Positions 43,482 through 53,193 of a stretch of DNA of 64,000 nt are shown here, piece by piece. Both the position numbers and the translations under genes were made by a program. Source of the DNA: an uncultured Pelagibacteraceae bacterium (GTDB lineage Bacteria > Pseudomonadota > Alphaproteobacteria > Pelagibacterales > Pelagibacteraceae); NCBI GenBank assembly GCA_902574035.1, contig CACGMC010000001.1, forward strand, positions 124,001 to 188,000. Reading direction: 5' to 3'. Each line of letters begins with the position of its first letter. Positions within the stretch are counted from its first letter, which is position 1. Below the pieces are notes generated by a model. That model saw only the letters and a list, made by a program, of their open reading frames with translations, ran no database searches and was not told the DNA's origin.

Positions 43482-44069
43482 ATGCAAGTTCTTCCATTAA
43501 TCCTATTTGGTATTGCTACAGCTTTTTCACCTGGACCTAATAATATAATGACATCTTATACAGCATTTAACTTTGGTTTTAGAAAAGCTATACCTACAAT
43601 GCTTGGTGTAATAATTGGGTGGACGCTTCTGATTATACTTTTGCAATTAACATCCGCTGCAGTTTTTGAGAAATATCAATTTATTCAAACCACAATTAAA
43701 ATTCTTGGATCAATTTATCTTTTATATATGGCTTACAAACTGTCTTTTGGTGGTCAAACAAAAGATAATAAAATTGATCCAAAACCAGTAACTTTTCTAA
43801 ATACTTTCTGGTTTCAGTTTGTAAATCCAAAGAGCATTATTGTTGGATTAACTTCTATTTCTCTCTTCATAGACACTGAAAATAATTACTTAAGAGACTC
43901 AATAATCTTAACGTCGGTGTGGTTCTTTATGGCCGTAGGAAGTCAAACCGCTTGGTGTTTAATGGGAAAATACATGAGAAAATTCGCCACAAGTGATAAA
44001 TTTATAAAGAATTTTAATTACGCAATGTCTTTTTTGCTTATCGTTTGTGTAATTTTGTTCTATGTATAG
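43482..44069 (+). CDS. LysE family exporter
   Basis: 195 residues, six membrane segments. It starts PLILFGIATAFSPGPNNIMTSYTAFNFGFR, the classic LysE/RhtB N-terminus with PGPNN intact, and has the second-half motif FWFQFVNPKSIIVGL. It exports an amino acid or related solute. The 6-base gap to the cytochrome gene and 3-base gap to acnA reflect compaction rather than a shared function. Confidence 0.9.
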   Translation: MQVLPLILFGIATAFSPGPNNIMTSYTAFNFGFRKAIPTMLGVIIGWTLLIILLQLTSAAVFEKYQFIQTTIKILGSIYLLYMAYKLSFGGQTKDNKIDPKPVTFLNTFWFQFVNPKSIIVGLTSISLFIDTENNYLRDSIILTSVWFFMAVGSQTAWCLMGKYMRKFATSDKFIKNFNYAMSFLLIVCVILFYV

Positions 44070-44072
44070 CGC

Positions 44073-46745
44073 ATGCAATTTAATAGTAAAAATTCCTTTA
44101 AATCACTAGACAGTATTTCGTCATCTGGCAAAGAATATAAAATCTTCAATTTAAAAAAGGCAGAAAAAAATGGTTTAGAAGGTATTTCAAAGCTTCCAAA
44201 ATCTCTTAAAGTTTTATTGGAAAATTTGTTAAGATATGAAGATGATTTGACTGTAAATAAAAAACAGATTTTAGCTATTAAAGACTGGTTAAAAAATAAA
44301 AAATCTAATACTGAAATAGCTTACAGACCGGCTAGAGTTTTAATGCAAGATTACACAGGTATCCCAGCAGTGGCAGATTTAGCTGCTATGAGAGATGCTG
44401 TTAAAAATAAAAACAAAGATCCTGAAAAAATAAATCCTTTATCCACTGTAGATTTAGTAATAGACCACTCAGTGATGGTTGATGAATATGCCTCTGGCAA
44501 ATCATTTGATAAAAATGTTGAGAGAGAATTCTCTAGAAATGGAGAACGCTACTCATTTTTAAAATGGGGGCAAAAAGCATTTGATAATTTCAGAGTGGTG
44601 CCACCAGGTACTGGAATTTGCCATCAAGTAAACTTAGAATATTTATCTAAAGTTGTTTGGTCATCCAAAAGTGGAAGCGATTTATATGCTTACCCTGATA
44701 CTTTAGTAGGAACAGATAGCCACACAACAATGGTCAATGGTTTATCAGTATTAGGATGGGGAGTAGGTGGTATCGAAGCTGAAGCAGCAATGTTGGGACA
44801 ACCTATTTCAATGTTAATTCCAGAAGTAATTGGAGTTGAATTGAGAGGAAAATTAAAAGAAGGCACAACCGCAACAGACCTAGTTTTAACAATTGTTGAA
44901 ATGCTGAGAAAAAAAGGAGTTGTAGGAAAATTTGTAGAGTTTTACGGAGAAGGACTTAAAAATTTAACTTTAGCAGATAGAGCAACTATTGCTAACATGG
45001 CGCCTGAATATGGTGCGACTTGTGGTTTTTTTCCAGTTGATGAAGAGTCGTTAAAATATTTAAAACTATCCGGAAGAGACAACGCTACAATATCTTTAGT
45101 AGAGAAATATTCTAAAGAGCAAGGACTATGGTCAAGTAATGACGTTGAGTTTACTGATACAGTTTCACTTGATGTAAGCACAGTTGTCACAAGCATTTCT
45201 GGACCTAAAAGACCTCAAGATAAAGTTCTGCTAACTGAAGCAGCAACAGCATTTGCAAAAGTTTTCAAAGAAAATGCAAAGCGATCTAAGCCTGTAGAGA
45301 CTGATGTTAATGGTGCAGATTTTAAACTAAAAGATGGAGATATTGTCATAGCTGCAATTACGTCATGTACCAATACCTCAAATCCAAGCGTTTTGATTGG
45401 AGCAGGACTTCTAGCTAAAAATGCCTTCGAGAAAGGATTGAGAGTAAAGCCCTGGGTCAAAACTTCTTTAGCGCCAGGTTCACAAGTTGTTACCGACTAT
45501 TTAGAAAAGGCTGGCTTAAATAAATATTTAGATGAGTTAGGTTTTAATCTAGTAGGATATGGCTGCACTACTTGTATTGGTAACTCAGGTCCACTTAAAA
45601 AAAATATCTCTGATGCCATAAATGATAAAGATTTATACGCTGTATCAGTTTTATCTGGAAATAGAAACTTTGAAGGCAGAATTAATCCTGATGTAAAAGC
45701 CAATTATTTGGCATCACCCCCTTTGGTAGTTGCTTATGCATTAGCAGGCAATATGAATTTTGATTTATACAAATCTTCACTAGGAAAAGATAAGGTCGGA
45801 AAAGATGTATTTTTAAAAGATATTTGGCCAAGTAATAAAGAAATTGAAGATATAATGCTTAAATCATTAAACGCTGATATGTTTAAAAAAAGGTATTCAA
45901 ATGTTTCTGAAGGTCCAAAAGAGTGGAGAGAAATAAATACAGTTGATAGTGATATTTATAACTGGGAACAAAACTCAACTTATGTGAAAAGGCCACCTTT
46001 TTTTGATAATCTTCCAGATAAACCCGAAGGCTTTAAACCCATAAATGATGCCAGAGTCTTGTTATTATTAGGAGATACGGTAACCACAGACCATATTTCA
46101 CCAGCTGGCAGTATTAAGAAAGATAGTCCAACTGGCGATTATTTTATGGAACATCAAATTCAACAAAAAGATTTTAATTCTTATGGCGCTAGAAGAGGAA
46201 ATCACGAAGTAATGATGAGAGGAACTTTTGGTAATATTAAAATAAGAAATGAAATGGCTCCTGGAACCGAGGGTGGATTTACAACTTTACAACCAGATGG
46301 CAAAGTAATGAGCATTTATGAAGCTGCAATGGAATATAAAAAAAGAAATAATGATTTAGTTGTTATTGCTGGAAAAGAATATGGAACTGGTTCTTCAAGA
46401 GATTGGGCAGCTAAAGGAACGAAATTGCTTGGTATAAAAGCAGTGTTAGCAGAAAGTTTTGAGAGAATTCATAGGTCAAATCTTGTTGGCATGGGAGTAT
46501 TGCCCCTGCAATTCAAAGAAGGCTTTGACCGAAAAATTTTAAAGATAACTGGTAAAGAACTTATTACGATAGTAGATATTGAAAAAGGCTTAAGACCTAG
46601 AGAAGAAATAACTTGTGAAATCAAATATGAAGACGGCTTAAGTAAATCCATTAAAGTTTTGAGTAGAATAGATACAGAAAATGAAATTGAATATTATAAA
46701 AACGGTGGAATACTTCAGTATGTTCTTAGAAATATGCTCAACTAA
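44073..46745 (+). CDS. acnA: aconitate hydratase A
   Basis: 890 residues, the AcnA/IRP length. The three 4Fe-4S cysteines are in [10 protein letters not shown] and [12 protein letters not shown]. The substrate loop [20 protein letters not shown] and the C-terminal swivel domain with [18 protein letters not shown] are complete. It isomerises citrate and isocitrate in the TCA cycle. In some bacteria AcnA-like enzymes also take part in the 2-methylcitrate cycle, and here prpD follows after 2 bases. Confidence 0.97.
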   Translation: MQFNSKNSFKSLDSISSSGKEYKIFNLKKAEKNGLEGISKLPKSLKVLLENLLRYEDDLTVNKKQILAIKDWLKNKKSNTEIAYRPARVLMQDYTGIPAVADLAAMRDAVKNKNKDPEKINPLSTVDLVIDHSVMVDEYASGKSFDKNVEREFSRNGERYSFLKWGQKAFDNFRVVPPGTGICHQVNLEYLSKVVWSSKSGSDLYAYPDTLVGTDSHTTMVNGLSVLGWGVGGIEAEAAMLGQPISMLIPEVIGVELRGKLKEGTTATDLVLTIVEMLRKKGVVGKFVEFYGEGLKNLTLADRATIANMAPEYGATCGFFPVDEESLKYLKLSGRDNATISLVEKYSKEQGLWSSNDVEFTDTVSLDVSTVVTSISGPKRPQDKVLLTEAATAFAKVFKENAKRSKPVETDVNGADFKLKDGDIVIAAITSCTNTSNPSVLIGAGLLAKNAFEKGLRVKPWVKTSLAPGSQVVTDYLEKAGLNKYLDELGFNLVGYGCTTCIGNSGPLKKNISDAINDKDLYAVSVLSGNRNFEGRINPDVKANYLASPPLVVAYALAGNMNFDLYKSSLGKDKVGKDVFLKDIWPSNKEIEDIMLKSLNADMFKKRYSNVSEGPKEWREINTVDSDIYNWEQNSTYVKRPPFFDNLPDKPEGFKPINDARVLLLLGDTVTTDHISPAGSIKKDSPTGDYFMEHQIQQKDFNSYGARRGNHEVMMRGTFGNIKIRNEMAPGTEGGFTTLQPDGKVMSIYEAAMEYKKRNNDLVVIAGKEYGTGSSRDWAAKGTKLLGIKAVLAESFERIHRSNLVGMGVLPLQFKEGFDRKILKITGKELITIVDIEKGLRPREEITCEIKYEDGLSKSIKVLSRIDTENEIEYYKNGGILQYVLRNMLN

Positions 46746-46747
46746 TA

Positions 46748-48253
46748 ATGCAGGAAATAAAAGTAAAATCATATCCGTCTTCTGCTTTGCTTAAAAAAGA
46801 AGATCAATTAGCTTGGAAAATAGCTGAGATAGCTGCCGATAAATCAAAGCCCTCGGCTGACACAATTGAGATGGTGATTAATAGAATAATAGATAACGCC
46901 TCAGTGGCGGTAGCATCTCTAAATAGAAAACCAGTAATTTCCGCAAGAGAAATGGCTTTAGCTCATCCAAAAAAAAACGGAGCAACTTTATTTGGAGTTG
47001 ACCCAAAAATAAAAGTTCATTGTGAATGGGCAGCTTGGGCAAATGGTACAGCAGTAAGAGAGTTAGATTACCATGATACTTTTCTTGCCGCAGACTACAG
47101 TCACCCAGGTGATAATATTCCAGCTATTTTGGCTGTTGCCCAGCAAAAAAAAATAGATGGATTTAATCTTATAAAGGGAATTTTGACTGGTTATGAAATA
47201 CAAGTTAATCTTGTAAAGGGCATCTGCCTTCACGAGCATAAAATTGATCATATAGCTCACTTAGGACCTAGCGTAGCTGCGGGTATTGGGACACTTTTAA
47301 AATTAAAAAAAGATATAATTTACCAATCTATTCAACAAGCTCTTCACACAACAATTTCGACTAGACAATCAAGAAAAGGAGAAATTTCTAGCTGGAAAGC
47401 TTTTGCACCTTCGCATGCAGGTAAAATGGCAATTGAGTCAGTTGATAGATGTATGAGAGGTGAGGGAGCACCTAGTCCTATATATGAAGGAGAAGATAGT
47501 GTCATTGCCTATATACTTTCTGGACCTGAAAAAGAATATAAGGTTCCTTTACCAAACATTCATCAAGAAAAAAGAGCCATTATGGAAACTTACACTAAAG
47601 AACACTCAGCCGAATATCAATCTCAAGCTTTAATAGACTTAGCAAGAAGCTTAAGCAAAAAAATAAAAGACAAATCTCTAATTTCAAAAATAGAAATTCA
47701 TACCAGTCACCATACACACTTTGTTATCGGAACAGGTGCAAATGATCCACAAAAAATGGATCCAAATGCAAGTAGAGAAACTTTAGATCATTCTATAATG
47801 TATATATTTGCGGTTGCTTTAGAGGACGGCAATTGGCATCACGTGAAATCATATACACCTGAAAGAGCAAATAGAAAAAGCACAATTGAACTTTGGAAAA
47901 AAGTAAAAACCTTTGAAGATCCTATTTGGACTCAGAAATACCACGATCCAAATCCAACAAAAAAATCTTTTGGTGGAAAGGTGATAATTAAAATGAGAGA
48001 TGGCTCTGTTATTGAAGAGGAAAAAGAAGTGGCCGATGCTCACCCAAGTGGATTAAGACCTTTTAGAAGGGCAAACTATGTTGAAAAATTTAAAAGTTTA
48101 ACTGATGGATTAATCACCAAGTCTGAGAGTAAAAAATTTCTTAGTTTGGTCCAAAATTTGAAAAATCTAAAACACAAAGATCTTATCCATTTGAATCCAA
48201 AAATTAAGAAAGATTTAATTGTCAAAAAAACTCAAAAAAACAGCATTTTTTAG
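46748..48253 (+). CDS. prpD: MmgE/PrpD family protein, 2-methylcitrate dehydratase
   Basis: 501 residues, near the 480-500 of PrpD. It shows [48 protein letters not shown] and the conserved [23 protein letters not shown] stretch region. It dehydrates 2-methylcitrate to 2-methylaconitate; PrpD also has activity on citrate. No prpB or prpC lies nearby. Directly after acnA, it may instead support aconitase-type chemistry. The last 40 residues are lysine-rich. Confidence 0.9.
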   Translation: MQEIKVKSYPSSALLKKEDQLAWKIAEIAADKSKPSADTIEMVINRIIDNASVAVASLNRKPVISAREMALAHPKKNGATLFGVDPKIKVHCEWAAWANGTAVRELDYHDTFLAADYSHPGDNIPAILAVAQQKKIDGFNLIKGILTGYEIQVNLVKGICLHEHKIDHIAHLGPSVAAGIGTLLKLKKDIIYQSIQQALHTTISTRQSRKGEISSWKAFAPSHAGKMAIESVDRCMRGEGAPSPIYEGEDSVIAYILSGPEKEYKVPLPNIHQEKRAIMETYTKEHSAEYQSQALIDLARSLSKKIKDKSLISKIEIHTSHHTHFVIGTGANDPQKMDPNASRETLDHSIMYIFAVALEDGNWHHVKSYTPERANRKSTIELWKKVKTFEDPIWTQKYHDPNPTKKSFGGKVIIKMRDGSVIEEEKEVADAHPSGLRPFRRANYVEKFKSLTDGLITKSESKKFLSLVQNLKNLKHKDLIHLNPKIKKDLIVKKTQKNSIF

Positions 48254-48269
48254 AAAATTAGCTGTACCG

Positions 48270-48287
48270 TGTGACTTATATGTCACA
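48270..48287. promoter_or_regulatory. perfect inverted repeat, possible CRP/FNR-type operator
   Basis: TGTGAC (48270-48275) and GTCACA (48282-48287) are perfect arms around TTATAT. TGTGA and TCACA are the half-sites of CRP-family proteins, but the spacing here is 8 instead of 6. It is not a terminator on either strand because no T-tract follows. It sits 17 bases after prpD and about 75 bases before a TATAAT. Confidence 0.35.
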
Positions 48288-48362
48288 AAAAAAGTCAATA
48301 AAATCAACATTTTTTTAAGATTTTATAAAATTAATTAAATCGTTTTAAGTGGACAGGGAAAC

Positions 48363-48414
48363 TATAATATCTTAAAGAATACGTAGTTAATTGTACAATT
48401 TACTAAGGAGTAAA
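48363..48414 (+). promoter_or_regulatory. -10 box and leader of the outer-membrane protein gene
   Basis: A perfect TATAAT stands at 48363-48368; no good -35 box is 16-18 bases upstream (sequence around TCGTTT). The leader ends in TAAGGAG (48404-48410), which is well spaced from the ATG at 48415 and decides that start over the in-frame TTG at 48391. Confidence 0.4.
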
Positions 48415-49104
48415 ATGAAAAATATTAGAAATATAGCTTTAGCAATACTTATAAGTATTTTTAGTTCAAGTTACGCACTTGCTGAATTTACAGTGGGTGT
48501 AAGCGGAGCAATAGCTAATATAGAAGCGAGCGGTACTGAGACTGAAGGTAACGAAAAAACTTCTAAATCACTAAACCACATAACACCAGTTGGTTCTATA
48601 TTTGTAGAATACAATGATGTAATGGGTTCAGGTATAACTTTAGGAGTTGATTACATTCCAGTTACTGCTGATGTTGCTGATGGAGTTCAAAAGAGAACTG
48701 ATACCGAGCTTTCGGTTACAGGCGACAATGACCACACATCAACAACACGAAACCAAAAAGCTCAAGCAGAGATGAATGATCACTTTACTTTCTACGCAGC
48801 TTTTAACGTAACGGATGACGTTTATTTAAAAGCCGGTTACGTAACAGTTGATCTTGAGACCACAGAAAGTTTAGATACAGGTTCTAAGTACGGTAATGAG
48901 ACTATGGACGGTATCTTAATTGGTGTTGGTTTCGAAAGTGAAATGGGTAATAGCATGATTGGAAGAGTAGAACTTTCTCACACAAGTTATGAGGAAATGA
49001 CTTTCAAATCATCGACTGCTAGAACTGGAGTTGGAGTTAATAACGTTATAGACGCGGACATTGACATCACTCAGGTTAAAGCTTCTTTAGGCTATAAATT
49101 TTAA
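48415..49104 (+). CDS. outer-membrane beta-barrel protein
   Basis: 229 residues. The signal peptide ends SSSYALAE (about residue 24). The mature part alternates polar and hydrophobic residues, is rich in Gly, Thr, Ser and acidic residues, and ends KASLGYKF with a terminal Phe, the standard signal for barrel insertion. Phrases such as GVSGAIANIEASG and AAFNVTDDVYLKAGYVTV are typical of small eight-stranded OmpA/OmpW-like barrels. Base composition is more GC-rich than its neighbours, which fits a highly expressed gene. A strong terminator follows. Confidence 0.85.
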   Translation: MKNIRNIALAILISIFSSSYALAEFTVGVSGAIANIEASGTETEGNEKTSKSLNHITPVGSIFVEYNDVMGSGITLGVDYIPVTADVADGVQKRTDTELSVTGDNDHTSTTRNQKAQAEMNDHFTFYAAFNVTDDVYLKAGYVTVDLETTESLDTGSKYGNETMDGILIGVGFESEMGNSMIGRVELSHTSYEEMTFKSSTARTGVGVNNVIDADIDITQVKASLGYKF

Positions 49105-49125
49105 TTTATTTAAAATTTAAAAAAA

Positions 49126-50118
49126 TTAAACCCGTCTAGATTTACTAGGCGGGTTTTTTTTTATTTTTTTGTATAATGCAACTGCGCTATTCCAACTAGC
49201 TTCAGCATTTGGACCAATAAACCAATCTCCACAAATTCCAATTTGATATTTTTGATTCCAAAGACATTCCCGATTTGTTTTATATTTATTATAAGAATAT
49301 TTCCATCCGTGTATTTTAAAAGGTTTAAATCTTTTACTTTTAATATTTAAAATATTCGAGAATTCTTTAATTATTTGATTTGAATAATAATTTCTATTTT
49401 TTTTATAAAGATTAATAATTTTTTTTGAGTAATTTTCTGAAGTTTGAATTGTCCAATAATTATCTTTGCTAAAGAATCTTTTTTTACTATTTTCGCTTGC
49501 CGCCCAAGAAACTATCTTATTTCTTAATTTAATACTACTTATCGGTATTTTTTTGTTTGTTCTTTGTTTAACTAATAAAGTAATATTAGGAGTCATTTTA
49601 ATATTTTGATTTAAAAAATTAGTATCTAGATATCTTTTTGCTATTTTTTTGGTCTGATTAAAAGGAAAAGTAATTATTAAATTTTTTGAGAAAAATTTAT
49701 CATTTTTTCCTGATATCTCCCAATATGTCTTTTTAAATTTAATTCTTACAATTTCTTTATTCAGATTTTTTTTAATATTCTTTATTAAATATTTATTTAA
49801 ATCGTTATTACCATTCACCCCGATTATTTTTTGGTAATTTGTTTTTTTTTTAAAAGTAAAATCTAAGTGATTTCCTCCCCAAATTTTAAGAACTTTCTGT
49901 TTGATTAACTTTTTTAAAAAATTTCTAAATTGATCATCTTTTGGTGAATAATATTGAAGACCATGATCAAAACTGATAAGTTTATTCAATTTTTTATTTG
50001 ACGATCTTCCACCAATACCTTTTGCTTTGTCAAAAATTTCAACTGAGTAATTTTTACTTAATAGACTTGCAATCTTAGATCCAGATAAACCAGATCCCAA
50101 AATACAAAAATCTATCAT
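49126..50118 (-). CDS. FAD-dependent NAD(P)-binding protein, renalase/amine oxidase type
   Basis: 330 residues. It begins IDFCILGSGLSGSKIASLL (GxGxxG at about 8-13), followed by the second motif AKGIGGRSSNKKL and FDHGLQYY, and the C-terminal FAD loop GICGDWFIGPNAEASWNSA. This is the small renalase-like group of flavin oxidases; its substrate is unknown. It is extremely rich in Lys, Asn and Ile. Its last dozen codons (KNPPSKSRRV) are read through the terminator stem at 49131-49153. It overlaps the terC-like gene by 4 bases. Confidence 0.83.
   Translation of the reverse strand: MIDFCILGSGLSGSKIASLLSKNYSVEIFDKAKGIGGRSSNKKLNKLISFDHGLQYYSPKDDQFRNFLKKLIKQKVLKIWGGNHLDFTFKKKTNYQKIIGVNGNNDLNKYLIKNIKKNLNKEIVRIKFKKTYWEISGKNDKFFSKNLIITFPFNQTKKIAKRYLDTNFLNQNIKMTPNITLLVKQRTNKKIPISSIKLRNKIVSWAASENSKKRFFSKDNYWTIQTSENYSKKIINLYKKNRNYYSNQIIKEFSNILNIKSKRFKPFKIHGWKYSYNKYKTNRECLWNQKYQIGICGDWFIGPNAEASWNSAVALYKKIKKNPPSKSRRV
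49128..49162. terminator. bidirectional intrinsic terminator
   Basis: CCCGTCTAG (49131-49139), loop ATTTA and CTAGGCGGG (49145-49153) form a 9-bp stem with one G-T pair, extended by AAA/TTT. Nine T follow on the plus strand. On the minus strand the tail is TTTAATTTTTTT. It ends the outer-membrane protein transcript and also lies inside the last codons of the convergent gene. Confidence 0.92.
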
Positions 50119-50735
50119 ACGCTGAATAAGATTTCGTATTTTTCATTTATGGTTAAAACATCTAAATTTACAAGTCCTCCGATTATGAGTTGTAGAGCTA
50201 CGATGATAATTACAAATATACCAACATAACCTAACCACTTGTGTTCTTTAATATAATTTGCAAAATATGTTGCTAGAGTGGCTACTAAAAAAACTGAAAG
50301 AAGCAAGCCAGTTATCATTAAATAATAGTAATCCTTAGCAGCTCCAACAACTCCTAAAACGTTGTCAAAACTTAAAGTAATATCTGCTATTAAAATTCTG
50401 TAAACACCAGTCTTAAAAGATACTGGCTCTTTTGATTTGACCTCTGGTGATCTGATCTTATTTTTTCCAAATAAGTCTTGTCTAATATTATAAACTATCC
50501 ATAAAAGTGCTAATCCACCGATTATTTTAATCCATGCATATTCCAGCATATACTCGGTACCGAATGCAAAAAATATTCTAAAGATAAATGCTCCAGCAAC
50601 TCCCCAAGCGATAATTTTCTTTTTATTTTGTGGAGCAAAATTTGCAGCTATTAGACCTATAATGATCGCGTTATCCGCAGCCATTACAATATCAATAAGT
50701 ATGATCTGTATAGCGATTATGAACTGTTCAACCAT
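50115..50735 (-). CDS. TerC family integral membrane protein
   Basis: 206 residues, seven membrane segments. The metal-binding acidic motifs of TerC are present: DIVMAADNAIIIGLIA near residue 17 and DITLSFDNVLGVVGAA near residue 118. TerC-family proteins handle metal ions such as Mn2+ and work with metalation of exported proteins. It is 59 bases from the divergent MATE gene and upstream of the renalase-like flavoprotein (4-base overlap). Confidence 0.9.
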   Translation of the reverse strand: MVEQFIIAIQIILIDIVMAADNAIIIGLIAANFAPQNKKKIIAWGVAGAFIFRIFFAFGTEYMLEYAWIKIIGGLALLWIVYNIRQDLFGKNKIRSPEVKSKEPVSFKTGVYRILIADITLSFDNVLGVVGAAKDYYYLMITGLLLSVFLVATLATYFANYIKEHKWLGYVGIFVIIIVALQLIIGGLVNLDVLTINEKYEILFSV

Positions 50736-50794
50736 TTTATTGATTTCTTATATAATTTAATTGTTTCTATATAAAGAATAATTTATTCATTGAT

Positions 50795-52129
50795 ATGGCC
50801 GCTATGAGGTTAACTGTTAATATTACAAAATGGCAGATATTTAGACTTTCAATGCCCATTTTCTTTTCTAATTTGGCTATTCCGCTCGTTGGTATTGTGG
50901 ATACAGGTCTAATGGGTCATATGGAAAATGAGAAATTTCTTATAGCAGTAAGTATATCTGCTACCTTTTTAACAATGATTTTCTGGAGTTTTGGGTTTTT
51001 AAGAATGGGAACTGTTGGTCTTATTTCCCAGGCACTTGGAAAAGCTGATTATAGAGAATTAGTTTATATCATATTGAGAAATATCATCATTGCAATTTTT
51101 ATATCATTATTAATCATAATTTTTAAACCATTATTGATACATGCTTTAGGAGAAATCTTTGAGACATCTATTCAAACAAAAAATCTAATAGAAGATTATA
51201 TTTCCATAAGAGTTCTTTCTGCTCCCGCTGAATTGGTGATTTATGTTTTAATCGGTTTCTATTTAGGGATACAAAGAACATTTATTTCAAGTTTATTAAT
51301 CATAATTTTAAGTTTATCAAATATATTTTTTAGCATTTATTTCGTAAAAGAACTAAATTTAAACGTTACGGGTGTCGCTCTCGGCACATTTATAGCTGCA
51401 TATTTAACAGTTATCTCTTTTTTAATTTATACTTATTATTTCATTATTAAAAAGTTCAATGTAATACCAAGGTTCAATAGTAAAAGCGTTTTTAACCATA
51501 AAAAATTATTTAAACTTTTAAATATAAATTTTAATATATTTGTAAGAACTATTCTTTTAACTTTTTCTTTTTTTTGGATAACCTATTTAAGCTCAACTTT
51601 AGGAGAAAAATACGTAGCAGTAAATGCAATTTTGATTCAATTAGTCATTATTTCATCTTTTTTTCTTGATGCATACGCCTTTTCTACTGAGGGCATAATT
51701 GGTTATTCATTAGGAAAGAGATCAGAAAAAATGTTTTTATCTTGTGTGAAAAATTCAATTATACTCAGTTTCACTACTGGATTAGCGATAAGTTTAATAT
51801 ATTTTTTGTCGTTTAAAGAAATTATAAATTTAATTACTGACATAGAGTTTTTAAGATATTTATCATATAAGTATGCTTTGTGGGTAATTATAATACCACC
51901 TATTGCCTCCTTTTGCTATCAACTAGATGGAATATTTATAGGTGCTACTCAAACTAAGGAAATGAGAAATAGTATGATAGTATCTGTAGCCATTTACTTA
52001 ACTTTATCTTTATTTCTTGTTAAAGAGATTCTCAATTACGGAATCTGGTTTGCTTTAACATTATTTATGATTTTGAGAGCGGCAACTTTACATTTTTACT
52101 TTCCACAAATTCTTAAAAAGTTTAAATGA
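50795..52129 (+). CDS. MATE family efflux transporter (DinF type)
   Basis: 444 residues, twelve membrane segments. FRLSMPIFFSNLAIPLVGIVDTGLMGHM opens the first MATE repeat, and IFVRTILLTFSFFWITYLSS opens the second. The GHMENEKFLIAV and DGIFIGATQTKEMRNSM loops point to the DinF branch. It exports cationic or organic solutes using H+ or Na+. A TATAAT at 50751-50756 may be part of its promoter. The stop overlaps the next EamA gene by 4 bases. Confidence 0.9.
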   Translation: MAAMRLTVNITKWQIFRLSMPIFFSNLAIPLVGIVDTGLMGHMENEKFLIAVSISATFLTMIFWSFGFLRMGTVGLISQALGKADYRELVYIILRNIIIAIFISLLIIIFKPLLIHALGEIFETSIQTKNLIEDYISIRVLSAPAELVIYVLIGFYLGIQRTFISSLLIIILSLSNIFFSIYFVKELNLNVTGVALGTFIAAYLTVISFLIYTYYFIIKKFNVIPRFNSKSVFNHKKLFKLLNINFNIFVRTILLTFSFFWITYLSSTLGEKYVAVNAILIQLVIISSFFLDAYAFSTEGIIGYSLGKRSEKMFLSCVKNSIILSFTTGLAISLIYFLSFKEIINLITDIEFLRYLSYKYALWVIIIPPIASFCYQLDGIFIGATQTKEMRNSMIVSVAIYLTLSLFLVKEILNYGIWFALTLFMILRAATLHFYFPQILKKFK

Positions 52130-53001
52130 ATTCAATTTATAAAATCCCTGGGTATATATTATGTTTGCTAGGTGGCTTTTTTTTAAGTTGGGGCGGTTTG
52201 ATAATCAGATCCTTTGAGACTGCCGATATTTGGCAAATTCTTACTATCAGATCCTTTTTTTTTATAATTGCTTTAATAATCTTTTTAGTTTTTACATATA
52301 AAAGAAATACAGCAAAAATTATTAAGCAATCAGGCATTCCTGCTGTCATTGCAGGATTATTCTTATCTTTAAGTTTCGTTGCCTACATTGTTGCCATGTC
52401 TAAAACATCTGTTGCTAATGTTGTTTTTATTATAAGTACCCAAACAATTTTTTTAGCAGTATTTGGTTTTTTATTTCTTAAAGAAAAGATAACACTAAAA
52501 GGCTTTATTTCTATTGCACTGGCTTTCGCTGGTTTAGTTGTAATGTTAGGAGACTCAATTAATCAAGGAACTTTATTTGGAAATATCGTTGCATTTGCTA
52601 TCCCTATTAATTTTACAATATTAGTAATGATTATTAGAAAATTTCCTGAGTTAGATATGGTTCCAGCAATTTTTTACTCCGGGATATTTAGTGGATTATA
52701 CGGAATAATTTTAGCAAGTAATTTATCTTTTTCCCCAAATGACATATTAATGGGTTTTTTTTTAGGTGTTCCTCAATTAGCCTTTGGTTTTATATGTGTA
52801 ACTATCGGTTCTAAAACGACACCAGCCGTTACAGTTGGATTGTTAATGTTATTGGAAACAATTTTTGCCCCGGTTTGGGTTTGGCTTTTCCTAAATGAAA
52901 TACCACCACTAAGTGTATTTGTGGGTGGAGCGATAATTATTTCTGCAGTGATACTAAAAAGTTTTGATAAATCAAAGAAAATTAACAACAATAATAATTG
53001 A
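52126..53001 (+). CDS. EamA/DMT family permease
   Basis: 291 residues, ten membrane segments in two EamA repeats. It has LGGFFLSWGGLIIRSFETADIWQI, SVANVVFIISTQTIFLAVFGFLFLKEKI and the second repeat's LLMLLETIFAPVWVWLFLNE, a typical DMT end. It is a metabolite exporter of unknown substrate. It ends 11 bases before the glycine riboswitch, and its 3' part probably contains the gcv promoter. Confidence 0.88.
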   Translation: MNSIYKIPGYILCLLGGFFLSWGGLIIRSFETADIWQILTIRSFFFIIALIIFLVFTYKRNTAKIIKQSGIPAVIAGLFLSLSFVAYIVAMSKTSVANVVFIISTQTIFLAVFGFLFLKEKITLKGFISIALAFAGLVVMLGDSINQGTLFGNIVAFAIPINFTILVMIIRKFPELDMVPAIFYSGIFSGLYGIILASNLSFSPNDILMGFFLGVPQLAFGFICVTIGSKTTPAVTVGLLMLLETIFAPVWVWLFLNEIPPLSVFVGGAIIISAVILKSFDKSKKINNNNN

Positions 53002-53011
53002 CTTTTTCTGA

Positions 53012-53180
53012 AGAATGGACCAAAGTCTACTCGTAACGGGAGAGTCTACTTTTTGTAGCGCCGAAGGAGCAACCACCCCGGAAACTCTCAGGCAAAAGGA
53101 CCGTTGCCGTAATAACTCTGGAAAGCAGGCTTTGCCTCACCGAAGGAGTAAATCTCTCAGGTTTCAAAACAGATGGGGTA
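53012..53180 (+). ncRNA. tandem glycine riboswitch
   Basis: Two consecutive glycine aptamers. The first (about 53033-53103) has GGGAGAGT, GCGCCGAAGGAGCAA and AACTCTCAGGCAAAAGGACC. The second (about 53108-53180) has AACTCTGGAAAG, CACCGAAGGAGTAA and ATCTCTCAGGTTTCAAAACAG. CCGAAGGAG and CTCTCAGG are hallmark glycine-riboswitch sequences. In other bacteria this RNA turns on gcv when glycine is plentiful. No terminator lies between it and gcvT, and AGATGGGGTA at the end could be the ribosome site, so translational control is likely. Confidence 0.96.
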
Positions 53181-53193
53181 CAAATGAGTTATT

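Noticed and set aside
48270-48287. Inverted repeat after prpD as a terminator
   Set aside because: A-rich sequence, not T-rich, follows it on the plus strand, and T-rich sequence precedes it on the minus strand, so it cannot act as an intrinsic terminator.
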